From assembly GCF_018614575.1 (NCBI RefSeq), contig NZ_JAGGOJ010000016.1, positions 124,001 to 188,000 on the forward strand: 64,000 nt of DNA. Direction: 5' to 3'. How positions within the stretch are numbered: position 1 is the first letter of the stretch; each line of letters begins with the position of its first letter. This DNA comes from Streptomyces sp. ISL-10. GTDB lineage: Bacteria; Actinomycetota; Actinomycetes; Streptomycetales; Streptomycetaceae. A program made the position numbers and the translations under genes. Positions 1 to 7,499 of this stretch are shown piece by piece. The notes below the pieces were generated by a model. The model searched no databases. It was given only the letters and a program-made list of their open reading frames with translations, and was not told the origin of the DNA.

Positions 1-305
1 CCGTCAACGGACTCGTCGAGCGCGCCGAGCGGCTCGTCATCTCCCTGGTGGCCGCCGGCCTCGCCGGTCTCCACGGCTTCGGTGTGCCCGGCATCGACGT
101 CCTGCTGCCGATCGCCCTGTGGATCGTCGCCGTCGGCAGTCTGGTGACGCTGGGGCAGCGGGTAGTCACCGTCAGGCGGGAGTCCGCCGAGGTGGAAGCC
201 GCGACGGGCCCGGCCGGCGAGACCGCGCCGTCGGAGCCCGCGACCGGCCTGCCCGGCGAGACCGCGCCGTCGGAACCCGGGCAGCGGGAGGCGGGGGCAT
301 CGTGA
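1..305 (+). CDS. pgsA: Phosphatidylinositol phosphate synthase, C-terminal part (5' end outside window)
   Basis: The reading frame enters from the left edge (first complete codon at base 3) and gives about 100 residues. It begins in a ERLVISLVAAGLAGL-type helix, continues through a second hydrophobic helix (LPIALWIVAVGSLVTLG) and a basic RVVTVRRES stretch, and ends in a low-complexity tail with two copies of a TGxPGETAPSEP segment. These are the last membrane helices of the actinobacterial CDP-alcohol phosphotransferase that makes phosphatidylinositol phosphate; the catalytic motif is upstream of the window. The stop overlaps the next gene, and the acyltransferase and PimA follow, so the context is phosphatidylinositol mannoside synthesis. 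The repeated acidic/proline tail is not needed for the family fold. Confidence 0.85.
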   Translation, partial: VNGLVERAERLVISLVAAGLAGLHGFGVPGIDVLLPIALWIVAVGSLVTLGQRVVTVRRESAEVEAATGPAGETAPSEPATGLPGETAPSEPGQREAGAS

Positions 306-1207
306 TGCGCGACCGTCTGACCGACGCCCTGTACGGACTGGGCTGGGGAGCCGTCAGGATGCTGCCCGAGCCGGCGGCCGCCGCACTGGGCCGCACCATC
401 GCCGACGCCGCCTGGAAGCGGCGCGGCAAGGGCGTGCTGCGGCTGGAGTCCAACCTCGCACGCGTGGTGCCCGGCGCGGGCCCCGAGCGCCTGGCCGAAC
501 TCTCCAAGGCGGGCATGCGCTCGTACATGCGCTACTGGATGGAATCCTTCCGGCTGCCGAGCTGGACCCAGGAGCGGGCGCAGCACAGCTTCGACCCCAA
601 GGACATCCACCTCCTCACCGACGCTCTCGCCGCCGGCCGGGGCGTCGTCCTGGCCCTGCCGCACCTGGCCAACTGGGACGTCGCCGGGATCTGGGTCACC
701 CGGGCGCTCGGCATCCCGTTCACCACGGTCGCCGAACGCCTCAAGCCGGAGTCGCTGTACGACCGGTTCGTCGCCTACCGCGAGAGCCTCGGCATGGAAG
801 TGCTGCCCCACACGGGCGGGTCGGCCTTCGGCACGCTGGCCCGGCGGCTGCGGGACGGGGGCCTCGTCTGCCTGGTGGCGGACCGCGATCTGTCGGCCTC
901 CGGCGTCGAGGTGTCCTTCTTCGGCGAGACCACCAGGATGCCCGCCGGGCCCGCGCTCCTCGCCCAGCAGACCGGGGCGCTGCTGCTCCCGGTGACGCTC
1001 TGGTACGACGAGACGCCCGTGATGAAGGGCTGGGTCCATCCGCCCGTCGAGGTGCCGGAGTCAGGCACGCGCGCCGAGAAGACGTCCTCCATGACGCAGG
1101 CCCTGGCGGACGTCTTCGCCAGGGGCATCGCCGAGCATCCGGAGGACTGGCACATGCTGCAGCGCCTGTGGCTCTCGGACCTCGAAGCCCGGGAGGACCA
1201 CGCGTGA
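305..1207 (+). CDS. patA: Phosphatidylinositol mannoside acyltransferase (LpxL/HtrB-like)
   Basis: A 300-residue membrane-associated acyltransferase of the lipid A acyltransferase family. In actinobacteria the member next to pimA acylates the mannose of PIM1/PIM2. The HX4D catalytic motif is visible as HLANWD at residues 120-125, followed by the usual RDG-V-LVADRD region. The start is ATG at 305, overlapping the pgsA stop; an in-frame GTG at 302 is the alternative, and a purine-rich GGAGG/GGGGG run lies just upstream. The stop overlaps the GTG of pimA by four bases, so pgsA-patA-pimA is translationally coupled. Function is inferred from family and context; acyl-chain preference cannot be read. 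Confidence 0.85.
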   Translation: MRDRLTDALYGLGWGAVRMLPEPAAAALGRTIADAAWKRRGKGVLRLESNLARVVPGAGPERLAELSKAGMRSYMRYWMESFRLPSWTQERAQHSFDPKDIHLLTDALAAGRGVVLALPHLANWDVAGIWVTRALGIPFTTVAERLKPESLYDRFVAYRESLGMEVLPHTGGSAFGTLARRLRDGGLVCLVADRDLSASGVEVSFFGETTRMPAGPALLAQQTGALLLPVTLWYDETPVMKGWVHPPVEVPESGTRAEKTSSMTQALADVFARGIAEHPEDWHMLQRLWLSDLEAREDHA

Positions 1208-2367
1208 GAATCGGCATCGTCTGCCCGTACTCCTGGGACGTGCCCGGCGGGGTGCAGTTCCACATCAGGGACCTGGCCGAGCATCTGATCCGGCTCGGGC
1301 ACGACGTCTCCGTCCTCGCGCCGGCGGACGACGAGACGCCGCTGCCGCCGTACGTGGTCTCCGCGGGCCGCGCCGTGCCCGTGCCGTACAACGGCTCGGT
1401 CGCCCGGCTCAACTTCGGCTTCCTGTCGGCGGCCCGGGTACGGCGCTGGCTCCACGACGGCACCTTCGACGTCATCCACATCCACGAGCCGGCGTCGCCG
1501 TCCCTGGGACTGCTCTCCTGCTGGGCCGCGCAGGGGCCGATCGTCGCCACATTCCACACGTCGAACCCGCGCTCCCGTGCCATGATCGCGGCGTACCCGA
1601 TCCTGCAGCCCGCGCTGGAGAAGATCAGCGCCCGGATCGCCGTCAGCGAGTACGCCCGCCGCACGCTGGTCGAGCACCTCGGCGGGGACGCGGTTGTCAT
1701 CCCGAACGGCGTGGACGTCGGCTTCTTCGAGAAGGCCGAGCCGAAGGCGGAGTGGCAGAACGGCACGATCGGCTTCATCGGCCGCATCGACGAGCCCCGC
1801 AAGGGCCTGCCGGTGCTGATGAAGGCGCTCCCCGCCATCTTCGAGGCCTGCCCGGACGCGCGGCTGCTGGTCGCGGGGCGCGGCGACGAGGAGGAGGCCG
1901 TCGCCTCACTGCCCGAGGAGATGCGTACCCGGGTCGAGTTCCTCGGCATGGTCAGCGATGAGGACAAGGCGCGGCTGCTGCGCAGCGTGGACGTGTACGT
2001 GGCTCCCAACACGGGCGGCGAGAGCTTCGGCATCATCCTCGTGGAGGCGATGTCGGCGGGTGCGCCGGTGCTGGCCTCCGACCTGGACGCGTTCGCGCAG
2101 GTGCTGGACAAGGGCGCGGCGGGGGATCTGTTCGCGAACGAGGACGCGGACGCGCTGGCGGCGGCGGCGATCCGCCTGCTCGGCGACCCGGACCGGCGCC
2201 GCGAGCTGCACGAGCGGGGCAGCGCGCACGTGCGGCGGTTCGACTGGTCGACGGTCGGCGCGGACATCCTGGCCGTGTACGAGACGGTGACGGACGGCGC
2301 GGCCTCGGTGGCGGCGGACGACCGCCCCGGGCTGCGCGCCAGATTCGGCCTGGCGGCACGCGACTGA
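1204..2367 (+). CDS. pimA: Phosphatidylinositol alpha-mannosyltransferase PimA (GT4)
   Basis: A 387-residue GT-B glycosyltransferase that transfers mannose from GDP-mannose to phosphatidylinositol on the cytoplasmic membrane face. The N-terminal loop VPGGVQFHI, the HIHEPASPS segment, the IPNGVD linker, the GRIDEPRKG donor-site segment (Arg and Lys for the phosphates) and the GGESFGIILVEA E-x7-E motif are all present in order. Length matches the family. The GTG at 1204 overlaps the acyltransferase stop, and translation starts with RIGIVCPYSWDVPGG, the expected N terminus. It closes the PIM operon; a 120 bp GC-rich gap follows. Confidence 0.9.
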   Translation: MRIGIVCPYSWDVPGGVQFHIRDLAEHLIRLGHDVSVLAPADDETPLPPYVVSAGRAVPVPYNGSVARLNFGFLSAARVRRWLHDGTFDVIHIHEPASPSLGLLSCWAAQGPIVATFHTSNPRSRAMIAAYPILQPALEKISARIAVSEYARRTLVEHLGGDAVVIPNGVDVGFFEKAEPKAEWQNGTIGFIGRIDEPRKGLPVLMKALPAIFEACPDARLLVAGRGDEEEAVASLPEEMRTRVEFLGMVSDEDKARLLRSVDVYVAPNTGGESFGIILVEAMSAGAPVLASDLDAFAQVLDKGAAGDLFANEDADALAAAAIRLLGDPDRRRELHERGSAHVRRFDWSTVGADILAVYETVTDGAASVAADDRPGLRARFGLAARD

Positions 2368-2473
2368 CGCCGCTGAGGGGGGCCGGGGGGCCGGGGCTCT
2401 GCTTCCCGGCCGGGTCCGGCACCGGAGCCAGCCCCCGCACAGCACCCTGCCCGGTGCCCGCCGGGCGGCCCGG

Positions 2474-2479
2474 TAGCCT
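2474..2479 (+). promoter_or_regulatory. Candidate -10 element for a leaderless transcript
   Basis: TAGCCT sits eight bases before the GTG at 2488, which would place the transcription start at or next to the start codon. No clear -35 hexamer is seen and no Shine-Dalgarno sequence precedes the GTG, which supports a leaderless mRNA. Inference only. Confidence 0.35.
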
Positions 2480-2487
2480 TGCCGCCC

Positions 2488-3027
2488 GTGACCACCCTGA
2501 TCTGGATCGTCGTCGCCCTCGTGGCCATCGGCATGTACCTCAGCTGGACCGCCGGGCGACTCGACCGGCTCCACACGCGGATCGACGCCGCCCGCGCCGC
2601 GCTCGACGCGCAGCTCCTGCGGCGCGCGTCGGTCGCACAGGAGCTCGCGACCTCCGGGGTGCTCGACCCGGCCGCCTCGATCGTGCTGTACGAGGCCGCG
2701 CACGAGGCCCGGCAGGCGGAGGAGGAGCACCGCGAGGTCGCCGAGAGCGAGCTCAGCGCCGCCCTGCGGGCCGTGTTCGGGGAGCCCGAGCAGATGGAGG
2801 CGCTGCGGGCGGTGCCGGGCGGCGAGGAGGCCGCGGGGGAGCTCGCGCAGGCGGTTCGCCGGGTGCCCATGGCGCGCCGGTTCCACAACGACGCCGTCCG
2901 CGCGGCACGCGCACTGCGCCGGCACCGCACGGTGCGCTGGTTCAGGCTCGCGGGCCACGCCCCGTTCCCCCTGGCCTTCGAGATGGACGACGAGCCCCCG
3001 ACAGCGCTCGCGGACCGGCCCGCTTGA
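2488..3027 (+). CDS. Small membrane-anchored protein of unknown function
   Basis: A 179-residue protein I cannot assign to a named family. It opens with a single hydrophobic segment (residues about 1-20, TTLIWIVVALVAIGMYLSW), followed by a long helical, charged cytoplasmic-type region (LDRLHTRIDAARAALDAQLL, then EAAHEARQAEEEHREVAESEL), giving a LemA-like impression of one helix plus coiled coil without the LemA motifs. The C terminus holds a conserved-looking FHNDAVRAARALRRHRTVRWFRLAGHAP stretch. Start GTG at 2488 is chosen because the -10-like TAGCCT lies just upstream; a TTG at 2479 is possible. A protein in this position between pimA and pdxS is, from memory, usual in Streptomyces. Confidence 0.8.
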   Translation: MTTLIWIVVALVAIGMYLSWTAGRLDRLHTRIDAARAALDAQLLRRASVAQELATSGVLDPAASIVLYEAAHEARQAEEEHREVAESELSAALRAVFGEPEQMEALRAVPGGEEAAGELAQAVRRVPMARRFHNDAVRAARALRRHRTVRWFRLAGHAPFPLAFEMDDEPPTALADRPA

Positions 3028-3090
3028 AACGATCAACGGCAATGGCAACGGCAACGGCCCACGGCAACGACGCACGGCGACGCGCGGGGA

Positions 3091-3140
3091 ACGATGCACG
3101 GGGAACGATGCACGGGGAACGATGCACGGGGAACGATGCG
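3091..3140 (+). repeat. 14 bp direct tandem repeat, about 3.6 copies
   Basis: The unit ACGATGCACGGGGA occurs at 3091, 3105 and 3119, with a partial ACGATGCG at 3133. Further on, two diverged copies of a GACCCAAAACGRTCCAYGG segment lie about 41 bp apart (near 3143 and 3184). All of it is in the 261 bp gap upstream of pdxS and is more AT-rich than the neighbourhood. Confidence 0.85.
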
Positions 3141-3288
3141 GGACCCAAAACGGTCCATGGCGACGATCACGCCAACCATCCGCGACCCAAAACGATCCAC
3201 GGGGTGAATATTGGCCCTTGATGTGGACTGGTCCGGCGATGTTCCATCGGTGACGCATCACAACGTCGTCATCGAGTGAGGTCCATCC

Positions 3289-4197
3289 GTGTCCAGCACC
3301 ACCACCCCACAGACCCCCGAGACCGGTACCGCCCGCGTCAAGCGCGGCATGGCCGAGCAGCTCAAGGGCGGCGTGATCATGGACGTGGTCAACGCCGAGC
3401 AGGCGAAGATCGCCGAGGATGCCGGCGCCGTGGCCGTCATGGCCCTGGAGCGCGTGCCCGCCGACATCCGCAAGGACGGTGGCGTGGCCCGGATGTCCGA
3501 CCCGAACATGATCGAGGAGATCATCGACGCGGTCTCCATCCCGGTGATGGCCAAGTCCCGCATCGGCCACTTCGTCGAGGCCCAGGTCCTGCAGTCCCTC
3601 GGCGTGGACTACATCGACGAGTCCGAGGTCCTGACCCCGGCCGACGAGGTCAACCACTCCGACAAGTGGGCCTTCACCACCCCGTTCGTCTGCGGCGCCA
3701 CCAACCTGGGCGAGGCCCTGCGCCGTATCGCCGAGGGCGCGGCCATGATCCGCTCCAAGGGCGAGGCCGGCACGGGCAACGTCGTCGAGGCCGTCCGCCA
3801 CCTGCGCCAGATCAAGAACGAGATCGCCAAGCTGCGCGGCTTCGACAACAACGAGCTGTACGCCGCCGCCAAGGAGCTGCGCGCCCCGTACGAGCTCGTC
3901 AAGGAGGTCTCCGAGCTCGGCAAGCTGCCGGTCGTGCTGTTCTCCGCCGGTGGCGTGGCCACCCCGGCCGACGCCGCGCTGATGCGCCAGCTCGGCGCGG
4001 AGGGCGTCTTCGTCGGCTCCGGCATCTTCAAGTCGGGCGACCCGGCCAAGCGCGCCGCCGCCATCGTGAAGGCCACGACCTTCTACGACGACCCGAAGAT
4101 CATCGCGGACGCCTCCCGCAACCTGGGCGAGGCCATGGTCGGCATCAACTGCGACACCCTGCCCGAGGCCGAGCGCTACGCGAACCGGGGCTGGTGA
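3289..4197 (+). CDS. pdxS: Pyridoxal 5'-phosphate synthase lyase subunit PdxS
   Basis: A 302-residue (beta/alpha)8 enzyme that builds pyridoxal 5'-phosphate from ribose 5-phosphate, glyceraldehyde 3-phosphate and ammonia delivered by PdxT. The two catalytic lysines are visible at Lys89 (PVMAKSRIGH) and Lys157 (MIRSKGEAGTG), and the phosphate-binding SAGGVATPADAAL segment is intact. The GTG at 3289 gives a short Thr/Pro-rich N terminus before the conserved VKRGMAEQLKGGVIMDV. The stop overlaps the pdxT start, so the two subunits are coupled. The upstream gap carries tandem repeats; no PdxR site could be identified with confidence. Confidence 0.95.
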   Translation: MSSTTTPQTPETGTARVKRGMAEQLKGGVIMDVVNAEQAKIAEDAGAVAVMALERVPADIRKDGGVARMSDPNMIEEIIDAVSIPVMAKSRIGHFVEAQVLQSLGVDYIDESEVLTPADEVNHSDKWAFTTPFVCGATNLGEALRRIAEGAAMIRSKGEAGTGNVVEAVRHLRQIKNEIAKLRGFDNNELYAAAKELRAPYELVKEVSELGKLPVVLFSAGGVATPADAALMRQLGAEGVFVGSGIFKSGDPAKRAAAIVKATTFYDDPKIIADASRNLGEAMVGINCDTLPEAERYANRGW

Positions 4198-4781
4198 TGA
4201 CGACCCCGGTGATCGGTGTCCTGGCCCTCCAGGGCGACGTACGGGAGCACTTGATCGCCCTGGCCGCGGCGGACGCCGTGGCCAGGCCGGTGCGGCGGAC
4301 CGAGGAACTGGCCGAGGTCGACGGCCTGGTGATCCCCGGCGGCGAGTCCACGACCATGTCCAAGCTCGCCACGCTGTTCGGCGTTCTGGAGCCGCTGCGG
4401 GAGCGCATCGCGGCCGGCATGCCCGTCTACGGCACCTGCGCCGGACTGATCATGCTCGCCGACAAGATCATCGACCCGCGGTCGGGCCAGGAGACGCTCG
4501 GCGGCATCGACATGATCGTCCGCCGCAACGCCTTCGGCCGGCAGAACGAGTCGTTCGAGGCGACCGTCGAGGTGTCCGGGGTCGGACCCGTCGAGGGCGT
4601 GTTCATTCGCGCCCCGTGGGTGGAGTCCATCGGCGCCCAGGTCGAGGTGCTCGCCGAACACGACGGCCACATCGTCGCGGTGCGGCAGGGCAATGCGCTC
4701 GCGACCTCGTTCCATCCCGAACTGACCGGTGACCACCGGGTGCATGGCCTGTTCGTCGACATGGTGCGCACGGTGGGCTGA
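4197..4781 (+). CDS. pdxT: Pyridoxal 5'-phosphate synthase glutaminase subunit PdxT
   Basis: A 194-residue class I glutamine amidotransferase that supplies ammonia to PdxS. The catalytic Cys81 is in the nucleophile elbow GTCAGLIML, and the His173/Glu175 pair is in SFHPELTGDHRVH; the IPGGESTTM loop binding glutamine is at about 46-54. ATG at 4197 is used (in-frame GTG at 4194 also overlaps the pdxS stop). Both subunits are complete, so the cell should make vitamin B6 by the DXP-independent route. Confidence 0.95.
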   Translation: MTTPVIGVLALQGDVREHLIALAAADAVARPVRRTEELAEVDGLVIPGGESTTMSKLATLFGVLEPLRERIAAGMPVYGTCAGLIMLADKIIDPRSGQETLGGIDMIVRRNAFGRQNESFEATVEVSGVGPVEGVFIRAPWVESIGAQVEVLAEHDGHIVAVRQGNALATSFHPELTGDHRVHGLFVDMVRTVG

Positions 4782-4844
4782 GACGATCCCGGTAGGATCT
4801 CTGGGGTTCGTTGAAGAAATTGGTTACGCGAAGGAGACAGGCAG

Positions 4845-5597
4845 ATGTCCGGCCACTCTAAATGGGCTACGACGAAGCACAAGAAGGCCGTGATCGACGC
4901 CAAGCGCGGCAAGCTCTTCGCGAAGCTGATCAAGAACATCGAGGTCGCGGCCCGTACCGGCGGTGCCGACCTGGATGGCAACCCGACCCTCTTCGACGCC
5001 GTGCAGAAGGCCAAGAAGAGCTCGGTTCCGAACAAGAACATCGACTCGGCGATCAAGCGCGGCGGCGGCCTTGAGGCCGGCGGCGTCGACTACGAGACGA
5101 TCATGTACGAGGGCTACGGCCCGAACGGTGTCGCGGTGCTCATCGAGTGCCTCACCGACAACCGCAACCGCGCCGCCTCCGACGTGCGCGTCGCCATGAC
5201 CCGCAACGGCGGCTCCATGGCCGACCCGGGTTCGGTCTCGTACCTGTTCAACCGCAAGGGCGTTGTCATCGTCCCCAAGGGCGAGCTGACCGAGGACGAC
5301 GTCCTGGGCGCCGTGCTCGACGCGGGCGCCGAGGAGGTCAACGACCTCGGTGAGAACTTCGAGGTGCTCAGCGAGGCCACGGACCTGGTCGCCGTCCGCA
5401 CGGCGCTCCAGGAGGCCGGAATCGACTACGACTCGGCCGAGGCCAACTTCGTCCCGACCATGCAGGTCGAGCTGGACGAGGAAGGCGCGCGCAAGATCTT
5501 CAAGCTGATCGACGCGCTGGAGGACAGCGACGACGTGCAGAACGTCTTCGCCAACTTCGATGTCTCGGACGACGTCATGGAGAAGGTCGACGCCTGA
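4845..5597 (+). CDS. yebC: YebC/PmpR family regulatory or ribosome-associated protein
   Basis: A 250-residue protein of the YebC/TACO1 family, full length, starting with the diagnostic SGHSKWATTKHKK motif and ending in an acidic LIDALEDSDDVQNVFANFD segment. Family members have been described as transcription regulators and as factors that help ribosomes through difficult peptide stretches; the sequence cannot decide between them. A good GAAGGAGA ribosome site precedes the ATG at 4845. A TAGGAT -10-like hexamer at 4793-4798 may give it its own promoter. It sits directly upstream of ruvC, the usual actinobacterial arrangement, but a strong hairpin and a damage-type promoter separate them here. 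Confidence 0.92.
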   Translation: MSGHSKWATTKHKKAVIDAKRGKLFAKLIKNIEVAARTGGADLDGNPTLFDAVQKAKKSSVPNKNIDSAIKRGGGLEAGGVDYETIMYEGYGPNGVAVLIECLTDNRNRAASDVRVAMTRNGGSMADPGSVSYLFNRKGVVIVPKGELTEDDVLGAVLDAGAEEVNDLGENFEVLSEATDLVAVRTALQEAGIDYDSAEANFVPTMQVELDEEGARKIFKLIDALEDSDDVQNVFANFDVSDDVMEKVDA

Positions 5598-5622
5598 GCC
5601 ACGCTCGTACGACGGGCAGACA

Positions 5623-5652
5623 GGGCCGACGGGGACACATCCCCGTCGGCCC
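5623..5652 (+). terminator. Hairpin terminator after yebC
   Basis: Perfect 13 bp inverted repeat (5623-5635 with 5640-5652) and a 4-base loop CACA, without a T tract, as is common in actinobacteria. Confidence 0.75.
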
Positions 5653-5658
5653 GTCGCG

Positions 5659-5681
5659 TTGTCGGTGGCAGCCGATAGCCT
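5659..5681 (+). promoter_or_regulatory. RecA-NDp/PafBC-type DNA-damage promoter upstream of ruvC
   Basis: TTGTCGGTG at 5659-5667, eight bases, then TAGCCT at 5676-5681. This fits the mycobacterial RecA-independent damage promoter consensus TTGTCRGTG-N8-TANNNT at every defined position. It lies between the yebC terminator and the ruvC start, 35 bp before the GTG. The match is seen; control by PafBC is inferred. Confidence 0.7.
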
Positions 5682-5715
5682 GCACAAACAGCTGAGCGAA
5701 GGAGGGGTGGGGCGC

Positions 5716-6249
5716 GTGCGCGTTCTCGGCGTGGACCCTGGACTGACCCGGTGCGGTGTGGGCGTCGTGGAGGGCGTGGCCGGCCGTCCGCTGACGATGC
5801 GTGGCGTCGGAGTCGTCAGGACCCCGTCGGACGCCGAGTTGGGCCACCGGCTGGTCGCGATCGAGCAGGGCATCGAGCAGTGGCTCGACGAGTACCGCCC
5901 CGAATTCGTCGCGGTGGAGCGGGTGTTCAGCCAGCACAATGTGCGTACGGTGATGGGCACGGCCCAGGCCAGCGCCGTCGCCATGCTCTGCGCGTCCCGG
6001 CGCGGGATCCCCGTCGCCCTGCACACGCCCAGCGAGGTCAAGGCGGCAGTCACGGGCAGCGGACGGGCCGACAAGGCGCAGGTGGGGGCGATGGTCACCC
6101 GACTGCTGCGGCTCGACGCACCGCCGAAGCCGGCCGACGCGGCCGACGCGCTCGCCCTTGCCATCTGCCATATCTGGCGCGCCCCCGCGCAGAGCCGCCT
6201 CCAGCAGGCGGTCGCCGCCCATCACGCAACGAAAGGCCGGACCGCATGA
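5716..6249 (+). CDS. ruvC: Holliday junction resolvase RuvC
   Basis: A 177-residue RNase H-fold endonuclease that cuts Holliday junctions together with RuvAB. The four acidic catalytic residues are Asp7 (VLGVDPGL), Glu68 (AVERVF), Asp141 and Asp144 (PADAADALA). The GTG at 5716 is chosen over the GTG at 5707 because it gives the canonical RVLGVDPG start and 9 bp spacing from GGAGGGG. The stop overlaps the ruvA start by four bases. A damage-type promoter lies upstream. Confidence 0.95.
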   Translation: MRVLGVDPGLTRCGVGVVEGVAGRPLTMRGVGVVRTPSDAELGHRLVAIEQGIEQWLDEYRPEFVAVERVFSQHNVRTVMGTAQASAVAMLCASRRGIPVALHTPSEVKAAVTGSGRADKAQVGAMVTRLLRLDAPPKPADAADALALAICHIWRAPAQSRLQQAVAAHHATKGRTA

Positions 6250-6854
6250 TCGCCTTTGTGAGCGGCACAGTGGCCGCCCTCGCCCCGACCACGGCCGTGA
6301 TCGAGGTCGGCGGCGTCGGCATGGCCGTGCAGTGCACACCGAACACTCTGTCGGAGCTGAGGCTCGGTCAGGAAGCCCGACTGGCCACCTCCTTGGTGGT
6401 CCGCGAGGACTCACTGACGCTGTACGGCTTCGCCGACGACGACGAGCGCCAGGTCTTCGAGCTGCTCCAGACAGCGAGCGGGGTGGGACCGCGTCTGGCC
6501 CAGGCGATGCTCGCCGTGCACACACCGGACGCGCTGCGCATCGCCGTCTCGGCGGGGGACGAGAAGGCGCTGACGGCGGTGCCGGGCATCGGCAAGAAGG
6601 GCGCGCAGAAGCTGCTCCTCGAGCTGAAGGACCGCCTCGGCTCGCCGATCGGCTCCGCACCCGCCGTCGGCACCCCGGTCAGTCAGTCCTGGCGGGACCA
6701 GCTGCACGCCGCGCTGATCGGCCTTGGCTACGCCACGCGCGAGGCGGACGAGGCGGTCGGCGCGGTGGCTCCGCAGGCGGAGACGATGGGCCCGTCCCCG
6801 AAGGTGGGCCCGCTGCTGCGGTCAGCGCTCCAGACCCTGAACCGCACGCGGTGA
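6246..6854 (+). CDS. ruvA: Holliday junction branch-migration DNA-binding subunit RuvA
   Basis: A 202-residue tetrameric junction-binding protein. The N-terminal OB fold (MIAFVSGTVAALAPTTAVIEVGGVG), the central double helix-hairpin-helix (LLQTASGVGPRLAQAML and LTAVPGIGKKGAQKLLLEL) and the C-terminal RuvB-contact domain (WRDQLHAALIGLGYATREADEAV) are all present and in order. It starts inside the ruvC stop. In most genomes ruvB follows at once; here a 645 bp palindrome-rich spacer intervenes. Confidence 0.95.
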   Translation: MIAFVSGTVAALAPTTAVIEVGGVGMAVQCTPNTLSELRLGQEARLATSLVVREDSLTLYGFADDDERQVFELLQTASGVGPRLAQAMLAVHTPDALRIAVSAGDEKALTAVPGIGKKGAQKLLLELKDRLGSPIGSAPAVGTPVSQSWRDQLHAALIGLGYATREADEAVGAVAPQAETMGPSPKVGPLLRSALQTLNRTR

Positions 6855-7499
6855 CGTGTCCCGTAACCGGGGCCCTGCGCCCCCGGACCGCCGCTACGGC
6901 CCGGCGGCCGTTTGGGAGGGCTCCCCAGCTACGGTCGGGCTGGCGTGGGGACCCCCAACGACGGCCGGGCGGCCGTCGCTGGGGGTCCCCCGGCTACGGC
7001 CGGGCGGCCGCGTGAGGAACCTCCAGCCTCTACGGCCCGGCGGCCGTAGAGGTGCCCGCGGCCACGGCCCGGCGGCCGTAGAGGGTGCCCGCGGCTACGG
7101 CCCGGCGGCCGTGGAAGGGGCCTCACCTACGCCCTGCGGGCTCGGGGACCCCAGCGCCTCAACCTCCTCCCTACGACCTGGCGGCCGTGGGAGGTACCCC
7201 CGCCGGGGCTGGATTTCGCTGCGCGAGAATCAGCCCGTCTGGGCCCGGGCGGAGTCCAGGCGGCGGTTGAGGACACTCCCCGTACCGCCTGGCGGCCGTG
7301 GGCGGGGGTCCGCCGGGGCGAAGCCAGGGGGAATCCCCCCAGGCGGGTACGGAGTCTGGGGCGAAGCCCCGGTTTCGGAAGTGGGCGTCCCCCACGACCG
7401 CCAGGCCGTAGGGGCGTGTAGCGGAACGGGCCCGCCCCGGCCCGACGCCCCCGCCCCACCACCCACCCGCACCGACCCACCCAAGAAGGCAGACACCAC
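6855..7499. repeat. Gene-free spacer between ruvA and ruvB with about ten copies of a short palindrome
   Basis: Copies of a 16 bp element of the form ACGGCC-CGGC-GGCCGT (6 bp arms, 4 base loop) lie at 6896-6911, 6931-6946 (degenerate), 6961-6976, 6996-7011, 7032-7047, 7064-7079, 7097-7112, 7173-7188, 7284-7299 and 7394-7409 (opposite orientation). Some are extended by flanking TA/TAGAGG bases. Between them are G and C runs able to pair, such as GGGGGAATCCCCCC. Frames happen to stay open because the DNA is so GC-rich, but no protein signature is seen and I do not call a gene. No promoter for ruvB was found here. Confidence 0.85.

Noticed and set aside
3091..3140. Tandem 14-mers considered as a CRISPR remnant
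   Set aside because: Direct repeats without spacers and no cas genes.
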